This document shows positions 56,389 through 64,000 of a DNA stretch of 64,000 nt, in pieces. Below the pieces are notes generated by a model. That model did no database searches, was not told the origin of the DNA, and worked only from the letters and a program-made list of their open reading frames with translations. Every line of letters starts with the position of its first letter. Positions within the stretch are counted from its first letter, which is position 1. The DNA comes from an uncultured Nioella sp. (GTDB taxonomy: Bacteria; Pseudomonadota; Alphaproteobacteria; Rhodobacterales; Rhodobacteraceae), in the NCBI GenBank assembly GCA_947495575.1, contig CANLZL010000003.1:186001-250000 (forward strand). The letters are read 5' to 3'. The translations under genes and the position numbers were made by a program.

Positions 56389-56994
56389 ATGCAACCAGAC
56401 ACCCACGCCCTGATTGTGATTGATGTCCAGAACGATTTCTGCCCCGGCGGGTCCCTGGCCGTGCCAGAGGGGGATCAGATCGTCGCGGGGATCAACGCTT
56501 TGATGTCTGATTTCAGTGCTGTGGTTTTTACACAGGATTGGCACCCAGCCCATCATCTCAGCTTTGCCTCGCAACATGCGGACAAGGACCCCTATGAGGT
56601 CGTGGACATGCCATACGGGCCACAAGTGCTATGGCCTGATCATTGCGTTCAGGGCAGCCAGGGCGCCGCGTTTCACACCGATCTAAACATAACAGCGGCC
56701 GACATGATCATCCGCAAGGGCTTCCGCCCGGCCATCGACAGCTATTCCGCGTTTTTCGAGAACGATCAAACCACTCCCACAGGGCTGGAAGGGTATCTTC
56801 GAACCCGGGGAATTTCCGAAGTGACGCTGGTCGGCCTTGCCACGGATTTCTGCGTGCATTTCTCAGCCGTGGATTCCGCGCGGCTTGGCTTTGCAACCAC
56901 CGTGCGTCTGGACCTGTGCCGGGCGATCGATCTGGATGGCTCACTTACAGCAGCACGTGAGGCAATGACAGCGGCCGGTGTCCATCTGACCTGA
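56389..56994 (+). CDS. pncA: Nicotinamidase PncA
   Basis: PncA (201 residues) hydrolyses nicotinamide to nicotinate for NAD salvage. The start MQPDTHALIVIDVQNDFCPGG has CAGGAGG just upstream; the upstream in-frame ATG is rejected. The catalytic triad is visible: Asp in IDVQNDF (about 13), Lys region, and Cys in LATDFCVHFSAVDSA (about 154). Metal ligands are in TQDWHPAHH. pncB, which uses the product, is 3.6 kb downstream on the same strand. Confidence 0.95.
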   Translation: MQPDTHALIVIDVQNDFCPGGSLAVPEGDQIVAGINALMSDFSAVVFTQDWHPAHHLSFASQHADKDPYEVVDMPYGPQVLWPDHCVQGSQGAAFHTDLNITAADMIIRKGFRPAIDSYSAFFENDQTTPTGLEGYLRTRGISEVTLVGLATDFCVHFSAVDSARLGFATTVRLDLCRAIDLDGSLTAAREAMTAAGVHLT

Positions 56995-57071
56995 CCTTCC
57001 CGGCAATCGTAAACCGAAACTTCACTCATTCTCTATAGGCCTAGGCCCGGTATCGGTGCCTGAGTTTAGAG

Positions 57072-59351
57072 ATGACAGTAGCAAAGCAAAAACCGGAAAC
57101 GGCACAACGCGATATTGACGCGTTCAAGGAACGCACGTCGTCCCTGGGCTTACTGCTAACTTACGCCGAAAGTGCCATAACCTACTCTCTTCAAAGACTT
57201 CTTTTCGTTGTCATCGCATGCCTTGGCTTGTCTCAGCTTGGATCGCCGGTGCTGGCATTTAACCTTTTTCTGGCGATGTCGCTTGGCGAATTGCTGGAGG
57301 TTGGCATCCTGCGCCATTTGCCCGTCGGCGCCGCACAAGGGGCTGAAACGCTGGATTTGCGGATCATGGCCTGCATCGCGGTGGTCATTCAAATTTTACC
57401 GGTCTTTATCGCCGTCACCATCACCATGCAGCATTACACAGGCCCGCCTGCCTATCTTGTCGCGCTGACGCTCTGTTTCAGCCTGATCATTAATTTCGGC
57501 GTGTGTTTCCCGCAGTTTCCGCCGGGCGCATTGTTGCGCCTGGGCCTGTTTCTTTCGATTGTGCTCTGGATGGCGTTTCGGATTGACGCCGAAACCGTAA
57601 CCGCCGGCGCGGGGCTGTCTTTCCAGGTTGCCACGGCGACCGGAACCGTCCTGTTTTCGCTTTTGACGGTGCAGCTTATGTCGTCAGCCCGCACCAAACG
57701 CCAAACCGTACGCGCCCTTTTGAACCGCAATCTGGACATGGCCCTGACTATGCAGGACTTACGCCGGAAAGAGGGCGAGGCGCGCAGACTCGCAACTGTT
57801 GCACAATATGCAAATGATTGTGTGGTCGTGTCCGGCGGGGATGGGCGGATCGAGTGGGTCAATGACAGCTTTGTCCGCACAACCGGATATTCACCGGATG
57901 AGGCGATTGGGCAAACCCCGGGCGATTTGCTGAACGGGCCGGAAACCTCGCGCGAAACCACGGACGCCATCGCCAACAGCCTGGCCGAGCAAAAGCCCAT
58001 CCGCACTGAAGTGCTGAATTACCGCAAAGACGGCAGCACAATCTGGGTTGAGACCAGCCTGATGCCGGTCATTGGATCGGATGGGGCCACCGAAGCGGTT
58101 GTTGGGGTTGAGCGCGATATTTCAATCGCAAAGGAACGCGAACTGGAACTGGCAGAAGCGCGCCGTCGGGCAGAGGCCGGGGCGCGCGCGAAATCCAAGT
58201 TTCTCGCCACAATGAGCCATGAGATCAGAACACCGATGAACGGTATCATTGGGATGACCGATTTGCTGGAAGACACTGAATTGACCCCCGCGCAGCGTGA
58301 CTACGTGCAAACGATCTCTGGTTCAGCCGAGGCGCTTTTGCAAATAATCAACGACATTCTGGATTTCAGCCGGTTGGACGATGGCAAGATGACCATTTCG
58401 ACCCGCGCCTTTTCTCTGACCTCTTGTGTGGAAGAGGCAGCGCGCCTGCTTAGCCCGCTGGCCCATGCCAAAGGGTTGGAATTCCACGTCGGCTTCTCCG
58501 GCATTAGCGCCAATGATGTTTTGGGCGATGACGGTCGCATCCGCCAAATCCTGATCAACCTGATTGGCAATGCGGTGAAATTCACGTCCGAAGGCAGCGT
58601 GCGCATCGTCGCCAGCTCTGCCCGGCAGGGTGACATCGTCAATGTTCAGATCGCGATTGAAGATGATGGAATCGGCATCTCGCACAAACAACAAGCCGCG
58701 ATTTTCAACAGCTTCACCCAGGCCGATGATGACACGGCCCGCACCTATGGGGGCACCGGTTTGGGCCTGGCGATTTCGCGTATGTTGGCCCAGGAAATGG
58801 GCGGCGATATCACGGTCAGTTCCCAACCTGATATTGGCTCCATTTTCACGCTGTCTTTGCGCCTGAGCGCCGCTGAGCTTTCGACAACATCACCAACAGC
58901 CGACCCCACTGCCCTGCAAGACTTGCCGTCCGGGCTGCGCCTTCTGGTGGCAGAAGACAACAAGACCAACCGCCGTTTGATCAAGGCAATGCTGGCCAGT
59001 TTGGACATAGACCTGGAATTTGCAGAAAACGGGTTTGAAGCCGTTGAGGCAACCCAACGCTTTCATCCCGACCTGATCTTGATGGATATGTCGATGCCGC
59101 GGGTCAGCGGCCCCGGTGCATCGCGCCGGATCCGGTATTTGGAACAAAAGGCAAATCAGACGCCGGTGCCGATCGTGGCGTTGACCGCGAACGCGTTTGA
59201 GAGCGACCGGGAAGCCTGTGAACAGGCTGGCATGACAGGGTTTCTGACAAAACCGATCCGCAAAGACAGACTGATTACCGAAATCCTGGCGCAGCTTTCA
59301 GCCACAGAAGACGGTCCGGCTATGGCAGTGGTTTCGTCCGCCACAGGTTAA
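57072..59351 (+). CDS. Hybrid sensor histidine kinase/response regulator
   Basis: This 759-residue membrane protein has about five to six hydrophobic helices (residues 30-210), a PAS domain (about 238-350: FVRTTGYSPDEAIGQTP with RKDGSTIWVETSLMPV), a HisKA domain with the phospho-accepting His383 (MSHEIRTPMNG), a HATPase domain (about 490-615, GNAVKFTSEG and GTGLGLAISRM), and a receiver domain with Asp672 (LILMDMSMP) and the conserved Lys in LTKPI (about 727). No HPt domain, so phosphate would go to a separate HPt protein. Signal unknown. Its last 32 bases overlap the convergent methyltransferase gene. Confidence 0.92.
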   Translation: MTVAKQKPETAQRDIDAFKERTSSLGLLLTYAESAITYSLQRLLFVVIACLGLSQLGSPVLAFNLFLAMSLGELLEVGILRHLPVGAAQGAETLDLRIMACIAVVIQILPVFIAVTITMQHYTGPPAYLVALTLCFSLIINFGVCFPQFPPGALLRLGLFLSIVLWMAFRIDAETVTAGAGLSFQVATATGTVLFSLLTVQLMSSARTKRQTVRALLNRNLDMALTMQDLRRKEGEARRLATVAQYANDCVVVSGGDGRIEWVNDSFVRTTGYSPDEAIGQTPGDLLNGPETSRETTDAIANSLAEQKPIRTEVLNYRKDGSTIWVETSLMPVIGSDGATEAVVGVERDISIAKERELELAEARRRAEAGARAKSKFLATMSHEIRTPMNGIIGMTDLLEDTELTPAQRDYVQTISGSAEALLQIINDILDFSRLDDGKMTISTRAFSLTSCVEEAARLLSPLAHAKGLEFHVGFSGISANDVLGDDGRIRQILINLIGNAVKFTSEGSVRIVASSARQGDIVNVQIAIEDDGIGISHKQQAAIFNSFTQADDDTARTYGGTGLGLAISRMLAQEMGGDITVSSQPDIGSIFTLSLRLSAAELSTTSPTADPTALQDLPSGLRLLVAEDNKTNRRLIKAMLASLDIDLEFAENGFEAVEATQRFHPDLILMDMSMPRVSGPGASRRIRYLEQKANQTPVPIVALTANAFESDREACEQAGMTGFLTKPIRKDRLITEILAQLSATEDGPAMAVVSSATG

Positions 59352-60444
59352 CTTTGATCCCACCATGGGCGACCGGCACATCATTGGGCACCCAAGGTAG
59401 TCCGGTCGCCTTGGCCAATCCGCCATCACTGGTCACAAGGCCAACCCGCCAGCCCGAAAACTCGGATTTGAGGCGCGCGCCAAGGGTTGCATATAACGAA
59501 AAGAGGAGCTTTCGATTGCCAATGCGGGCGCCATAGGGCGGGTTGACGATGACCAACCCCACAGGCCCGTCTGGTGCGGTCAAGGCGCCAATGGCCTGCT
59601 GCCCAAACCCTGTCCAGTCTTGGACGCCCGCCATTTCCGCATTGGCCGTGCTGGATTTCACGGCACCCGCGTCGCGGTCAAACCCGTAAAAGCGGTGGGA
59701 TGGCTCGACCAGCCCTTCTGTATCGCGCATTACCGCAAACTTGTCGGCGTCAAACCCGACAAGGTTTTCAAATGCAAATCCACGCGATCGCCCGGCCTGC
59801 ATTTTTGCTGCGATTTCGGCCGCTTCGATGACGAATGTCCCTGACCCGCACATGGGATCCAAGACTGGCTCATCCCCGGTAAAGCCGCATTGACGCAGGA
59901 ACAGCGCCGCCATGTTTTCGCGCATCGGCGCTTTGCCCACCGCCGGTTTATGCCCGCGTTTGTGGAGCGCATCACCGGTTGCATCGAGACTGATGGTGCA
60001 AAGGTCGTCATCAAGACGCACTTTGATCACCAGCGCGGCTTTTGCAGCCTCTTTCACTTCCTCAGCCCCTGCCAAATCGACAATCGCCTTCGTCACCCGA
60101 CTGGCCGCAGCCCCTGCGTGATAGATGCGCGATTTGCGCGATGTCGCCTCGACCCGGATTTTTGTGCCGGGGGCGATGAAGGCCGCCCAATCAACCTTCC
60201 GCGACCGCTTATCCAGTTGTGCAGGATGCATCGCCCGAAACTCGGCAATCCGCACCAGAATGCGCGCCGCACCCCGCAAGTTGAGATGCGCCTGCCAGAT
60301 CATGGGCCAGGTTGCCCGGGTCTGAACGCCACCCGGTACAAGGCTGGGGCTGGGCAAGCCCAGCTCCTTCGCCTCAGCGGCCAATGCGGTTTCAAGGCCC
60401 GGTGCCGTGACCAGCAAAATATCAAATTCAGAAGGGTCAGTCAT
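59320..60444 (-). CDS. THUMP-domain class I RNA methyltransferase (RlmL/YpsC-like)
   Basis: This 374-residue protein uses SAM to methylate RNA, probably guanosine N2 in 23S rRNA or tRNA. It has an N-terminal THUMP-like segment, then a Rossmann domain with motif DPMCGSGTFVIEAAEIA (about 193-209) and the substrate motif IVNPPYG (about 310). The NPPY motif is typical for N-methyltransferases of amino groups. Start MTDPSEF is chosen; the nine-codon longer form is less likely. The exact target is not known. The 3' end overlaps the hybrid kinase by 32 bases. Confidence 0.85.
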   Translation of the reverse strand: MTDPSEFDILLVTAPGLETALAAEAKELGLPSPSLVPGGVQTRATWPMIWQAHLNLRGAARILVRIAEFRAMHPAQLDKRSRKVDWAAFIAPGTKIRVEATSRKSRIYHAGAAASRVTKAIVDLAGAEEVKEAAKAALVIKVRLDDDLCTISLDATGDALHKRGHKPAVGKAPMRENMAALFLRQCGFTGDEPVLDPMCGSGTFVIEAAEIAAKMQAGRSRGFAFENLVGFDADKFAVMRDTEGLVEPSHRFYGFDRDAGAVKSSTANAEMAGVQDWTGFGQQAIGALTAPDGPVGLVIVNPPYGARIGNRKLLFSLYATLGARLKSEFSGWRVGLVTSDGGLAKATGLPWVPNDVPVAHGGIKVNLWRTKPLP

Positions 60445-60590
60445 ACGCGCCTGACTAACGGCATTCCGCACCCGAGGCGAGGAAAGATTGCGTATGCGAT
60501 GAAGGCCACGGCAGAATTCCGGCGTTTCCCCTTGCCTCTGACCGCATCCCTTTGATCTAACTCGGAAGGACAGTTGAGGAGAGGCCCCCC

Positions 60591-61883
60591 ATGGTCGACA
60601 TCGCCACCCGCGTTTACAACCACAAGTGGAAGATCGACCCGATCATCCGGTCCCTGATCGACACGGATTTCTACAAACTGCTGATGTGCCAGTCGGTGTT
60701 CCGTAACAAGCCTGACACCATTGTCACTTTTTCGCTGATCAACCGCACCACTCGCATCCCCTTGGCAGACCTCATTGATGAGGGCGAATTGCGCGAGCAG
60801 CTGGACCATATCCGCTCGCTCTCCCTCTCGCGCGGCGAAAGCACATGGATGCGCGGCAACATGTTCTATGGCAAACGCCAGATGTTCACGCCCGAGTTCA
60901 TGGATTGGCTGGAGGGGCTGCGCCTGCCCCCCTATCACCTTGAACGGCGCGGTGATCAGTATGAGCTGACCTTCGAAGGCGCCTGGCCTGAGGTGATGCT
61001 CTGGGAGATCCCGGCCCTCGCCGTGTTGATGGAGTTGCGCAGCCGCGCCGTGCTCAAAAGCATGGGCAAGTTCGAGCTGCAGGTCCTCTATGCCCGCGCC
61101 ATGACCAAGGTCTGGGAAAAGGTCGAACGCCTGCGCACCATCCCCGACCTGCGCATCGCCGATTTCGGCACTAGGCGGCGCCACAGCTTCATGTGGCAAA
61201 ACTGGTGCGTGCAGGCCATGCAGGAGGGGCTCTCTGAGAAATTCGTCGGCACCTCCAACTGCCTCATCGCCAAGCGGTCCGAGGTTGAGGCCATCGGCAC
61301 CAACGCCCATGAACTGCCCATGGTCTATTCCGCGCTGGCCGATAGTGATGAGGCGCTGGCCGCCGCGCCCTATGACGTGCTGGCCGATTGGCATGAGGAA
61401 CATGACGGCAATCTGCGCATCATCCTGCCCGACACCTACGGGACCGAGGGCTTCCTGCGCGACGCGCCCGACTGGCTGACAAAATGGACCGGCATCCGCA
61501 TCGATTCAGGGGACCCCGCCACAGGCGCCGAAACCGCGATCGGGTGGTGGAAAGACCGGGGCGAGGATCCGGCCGAGAAACTGGTGATCTTCTCGGATGG
61601 GTTGGACGTGGAAAAGATAGAAGAGCTTCAGGCGCAATTCGCAGGCCGCGTGCGCGTCAGCTTCGGCTGGGGCACGCTGCTGACCAATGATTTCCGCGGT
61701 CTGGTGCCGGATGACGCGCTCGCCCCCTTCTCCCTCGTCTGCAAAGCCGTCGCCGCCAATGGCCGGCCCACGGTGAAACTCTCGGACAACCCCGAGAAAG
61801 CCATGGGCCCGGCAGAAGAGATCGCCCGGTATAAACGGGTTTTTGGGGTTGGGGAGCAAGAGAGGGTGGAGGTTGTGGTGTAA
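60591..61883 (+). CDS. pncB: Nicotinate phosphoribosyltransferase PncB
   Basis: PncB (430 residues) makes nicotinate mononucleotide from nicotinate and PRPP, using ATP. Family motifs: [18 protein letters not shown], and the catalytic His in the [11 protein letters not shown] segment (about 187-197), [25 protein letters not shown], and GIRIDSGDP. The C-terminus is [20 protein letters not shown]. It is paired functionally with pncA at 56389. Standard length, G+C-rich up to the end; the next gene is strikingly AT-rich. Confidence 0.96.
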   Translation: MVDIATRVYNHKWKIDPIIRSLIDTDFYKLLMCQSVFRNKPDTIVTFSLINRTTRIPLADLIDEGELREQLDHIRSLSLSRGESTWMRGNMFYGKRQMFTPEFMDWLEGLRLPPYHLERRGDQYELTFEGAWPEVMLWEIPALAVLMELRSRAVLKSMGKFELQVLYARAMTKVWEKVERLRTIPDLRIADFGTRRRHSFMWQNWCVQAMQEGLSEKFVGTSNCLIAKRSEVEAIGTNAHELPMVYSALADSDEALAAAPYDVLADWHEEHDGNLRIILPDTYGTEGFLRDAPDWLTKWTGIRIDSGDPATGAETAIGWWKDRGEDPAEKLVIFSDGLDVEKIEELQAQFAGRVRVSFGWGTLLTNDFRGLVPDDALAPFSLVCKAVAANGRPTVKLSDNPEKAMGPAEEIARYKRVFGVGEQERVEVVV

Positions 61884-61926
61884 TTGCAAAAGGTATTTAC
61901 TTGCCGAAAATTTCGATGAGGTAAAC

Positions 61927-63621
61927 ATGTCGAGTATAGACACCGGTGCTTGCTACGTTGGTACAATATTGCGAGACGGAAAGCCCTATGTAGTCCCAAA
62001 ATTCCAACGCGATTTTAGCTGGACAACCGAAGAGGTAGACCAGCTTTGGAATGACGTTTTCCGGTCCATCGATGAAAGCCATAGCAGCTACTTCATTGGA
62101 TCAATGGTAATAAACGATAGCAACTCTTCTTCCTATGACGTAATTGATGGCCAACAAAGACTGACGACAATTTCTATCCTCCTGTGCGCACTTCGGGACG
62201 TAGCAAAGGAGAAAGGTAGTGTGGGTTTGTCTGATAGGTTGGCGAGCGACTTCCTTGGAAAATTTGAGTACAGCACAGGCGAAACAACGCCAAAACTGAC
62301 TCTCAATGTTACAAATCGCCAATTTTACAATGAAAAAATTGTTAACAACACCGATCCAGAATCACTCCGGGCATTTATAAAAAATACAAGAAATACAAAA
62401 TCTAACCGATTATTAGCCAGCGCTTACATTTGCTTTCGAGAGAAAATTGAGAAAAGTCTAGATGGAAATGTTTTACTGTCTGATTTTATTCAAAGGATAG
62501 TATCGGCAATTGACGACGTAATTCAAGTTATTAGAATAACAGTCAAAGACGATTATGACGCGTATATGTTGTTTGAGACACTTAACGACAGGGGGTTAGC
62601 ACTTTCAGTTGCCGACTTGCTGAAAAATTACCTATTTTCCAAAGCGGACGACAAAATCGAAGACGTTCAGGAAAATTGGCAAGAAATGCAAGAAAACCTC
62701 GGAACCATTGAAACAAAACGATATCTGAGGCATCTGTGGCTATCGAAATTCGGCGTCGTTAGAGACAAAGAACTTTATTCACGCATCAAAGAGAAATATA
62801 CAACCAAATCAAATGTGGTTTCCTTTTCTAGGGAACTCAGGGACTCCTCCGACATTTACTCTGCGCTGGCAGATCCACAGTCTTCACTTTGGACGATGTT
62901 TGATGGAAACCAACGCTCGAAAATTTTGCCCCTGCTGGAAGATCTCAATTTATTTGGAGTCAACCAATACAATCCATTGTTGCTAGCTACTCTGGAGTCA
63001 AATCCAACAATATTTCTTTCAATTCTTCGGATGGTCGTCGCATTTGCGTTTCGGTACAGTATTATTGCAGGAAGCGGAACCGGAAATATCGAACGGAACT
63101 TTACTGAGGCGGCGGTTTTCGTGAGAAACAATACGTCGTGCTCTGCCGCAGATGTATTTGCAAAAATCGATCACTTGTACCCCGATGACAACGAATTTTT
63201 CGAATCATTCAAGGACAAATCCATTACTCAATCCGCAATAGCGCGTTACATACTGCGAAAAATTAATGACAAGCTAGAGGAAAACAGCGGGCTAGTAGTT
63301 AATAAAGATGGTTTCGCGATGAGCTTAGAGCATATCTTACCGCAAAAATTTACTGACGAATCTTGGGGGCAATTCTCGGACGAGTCGGACACGGCGGACT
63401 ATGTTTACAGAATTGGCAACATGACCCTTCTAACGAGCACAATAAACAGGAAGGCTGCCAACAAATCATTCTCTGAAAAGGTGGAGTTATACTCGGATTC
63501 GGAGCTACTTCGGATTTCTGAGGAATTAGCGTCTGCTACTAAATGGCAGAAGTTAGAAGTTGAAAATCGTCAGGCAAGACTCGCCAAAGTGGCCAAGCAA
63601 ATTTGGCGAGTCGACTTCTGA
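61927..63621 (+). CDS. DUF262/DUF1524 protein, GmrSD-like nuclease
   Basis: This 564-residue protein has the DUF262 layout: PKFQRDFSW (about 24-32) and the DGQQR nucleotide-binding/hydrolysis motif at 74-78, and a C-terminal DUF1524 HNH-like nuclease: LEHILPQ with His469, then YRIGNMTLLTSTINRKAANKSF. This combination is that of the fused GmrSD type IV restriction enzymes and SspE, which cut or nick DNA, some of them modified DNA. GAGGT lies 5 bases before the ATG; the upstream extension is inside pncB. Base composition is about 40% G+C on sampled lines, against about 60% nearby, so it is probably acquired. No partner gene or transposase adjoins it. Confidence 0.85.
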   Translation: MSSIDTGACYVGTILRDGKPYVVPKFQRDFSWTTEEVDQLWNDVFRSIDESHSSYFIGSMVINDSNSSSYDVIDGQQRLTTISILLCALRDVAKEKGSVGLSDRLASDFLGKFEYSTGETTPKLTLNVTNRQFYNEKIVNNTDPESLRAFIKNTRNTKSNRLLASAYICFREKIEKSLDGNVLLSDFIQRIVSAIDDVIQVIRITVKDDYDAYMLFETLNDRGLALSVADLLKNYLFSKADDKIEDVQENWQEMQENLGTIETKRYLRHLWLSKFGVVRDKELYSRIKEKYTTKSNVVSFSRELRDSSDIYSALADPQSSLWTMFDGNQRSKILPLLEDLNLFGVNQYNPLLLATLESNPTIFLSILRMVVAFAFRYSIIAGSGTGNIERNFTEAAVFVRNNTSCSAADVFAKIDHLYPDDNEFFESFKDKSITQSAIARYILRKINDKLEENSGLVVNKDGFAMSLEHILPQKFTDESWGQFSDESDTADYVYRIGNMTLLTSTINRKAANKSFSEKVELYSDSELLRISEELASATKWQKLEVENRQARLAKVAKQIWRVDF

Positions 63622-63632
63622 GATAAGTACCT

Positions 63633-64000
63633 CTACTCCCCCAAATCCCCCCTCAACCGCTTCACCTCGCCCCGCACCTTCTTGGCCTTCAGCCGTCGCT
63701 CCACGGATCCTTTGGTGGGGCGCGTGGGTCTCCGGCGTTTCGGGGCGACCAGCGCTTTGTGGATCAGATCCGCCAGACGCTCCTGCGCGATCTCACGGTT
63801 GCGGGCTTGTGAGCGGGTCTCCTGAACGAAGATCACAAGCGCACCCTCCTTGGTCCAGCGCGATCCGGCCAGCCGCCTCAGTCGCCGCTTCACTGCATCG
63901 GGCAGATTGGGGGATCGCTCTGCCTCGAACCTGAGTTCCACCGCGGTGGAGACCTTGTTGACGTTCTGCCCGCCCGGACCAGAGGACCGGGTGAAGCTTT
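63633..64000 (-). CDS. arfB: Peptidyl-tRNA hydrolase ArfB (YaeJ), 5' end cut off
   Basis: ArfB rescues stalled ribosomes by releasing the peptide through its GGQ motif. The window's last bases encode GPGGQNVNKVSTAVELRF, containing the GGQ loop, and the C-terminus is the very basic tail (RRRPTRPTKGSVERRLKAKKVRGEVKRL) that fits the mRNA channel. About 20 residues of the N-terminus lie beyond the window. The stop is 63633, 11 bases after the AT-rich gene's stop. Confidence 0.93.
   Translation of the reverse strand, partial: SFTRSSGPGGQNVNKVSTAVELRFEAERSPNLPDAVKRRLRRLAGSRWTKEGALVIFVQETRSQARNREIAQERLADLIHKALVAPKRRRPTRPTKGSVERRLKAKKVRGEVKRLRGDLGE

Noticed and set aside
60441-61403. 320-codon minus-strand open frame
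   Set aside because: Antisense shadow of pncB; no family features and low-complexity His/Gln/Gly composition.
61825-61844. CCCG-N7-CGGG followed by TTTTT at the end of pncB
   Set aside because: It is inside the coding sequence for the conserved RYKRVFG segment and the 4-bp stem is too weak to be called a terminator.

Overview
The window comes from an alphaproteobacterium, most likely a Rhodobacteraceae/Roseobacter-type marine bacterium. The grounds are a single large flagellar cluster carrying the alphaproteobacterial proteins FlbT, FlaF and a DUF1217 protein, CtrA-like promoter elements, the order ubiB-ubiE-mutM-echA-rpsT-dnaA-dnaN-recF-gyrB, and a glycine betaine/dimethylglycine operon. 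Genes are tightly packed and many neighbours overlap by 4 bases (ATGA). No rRNA, tRNA, insertion sequence or CRISPR array was seen.

Region 1 (1-29.9 kb) is a flagellar gene cluster. It runs flgE (3' end), flgK, flgL, flgI (+); fliF, fliH-like, fliN, fliP and a FliG-like fragment (-); fliL, two stator accessory genes, motA and a large periplasmic protein (+); flhA, fliR, flhB and a FliJ-like protein (+); flgB, flgC, fliE, fliQ, flgF, flgG, flgA, flgH and a second fliL (-); fliI (+); DUF1217, flbT, flaF and flagellin (-); FlgN-like and FlgJ-like proteins (-); fliK and flgD (+), closed by a strong terminator. Together they encode the MS-ring, export gate, rod, hook, filament, P and L rings and half of the stator. 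Full-length fliG, fliM and motB are not in the window. Four intergenic promoter regions carry 4-7-4 tandem sites resembling CtrA boxes.

Region 2 (29.9-34.0 kb) holds an operon-like pair of secreted proteases, a caspase-fold peptidase and a trypsin-like peptidase. They share the same C-terminal module, which is the most distinctive accessory feature here. A glycerate 2-kinase gene lies upstream.

Region 3 (34.1-46.9 kb) is the conserved housekeeping block: ubiquinone synthesis (ubiB, ubiE), DNA repair (mutM), an enoyl-CoA hydratase, ribosomal protein S20, and replication genes (dnaA, dnaN, recF, gyrB) with a LysE-type exporter and a small unknown gene inserted. The 0.66 kb between rpsT and dnaA has five GANTC sites packed into 87 bp.

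Region 4 (46.9-55.4 kb) is a methylated-amine operon, an MttB-family methyltransferase plus two tandem dimethylglycine/sarcosine-dehydrogenase-like flavoproteins. A LysR regulator is divergent from it, with a perfect T-N11-A dyad between them. An AbrB-family membrane protein follows.

Region 5 (55.4-64.0 kb) contains trhO, the NAD salvage genes pncA and pncB, a hybrid sensor kinase and a THUMP-domain RNA methyltransferase. An AT-rich DUF262/DUF1524 (GmrSD-like) gene is dropped between pncB and arfB and looks like a horizontally acquired defence gene. arfB runs off the right edge.
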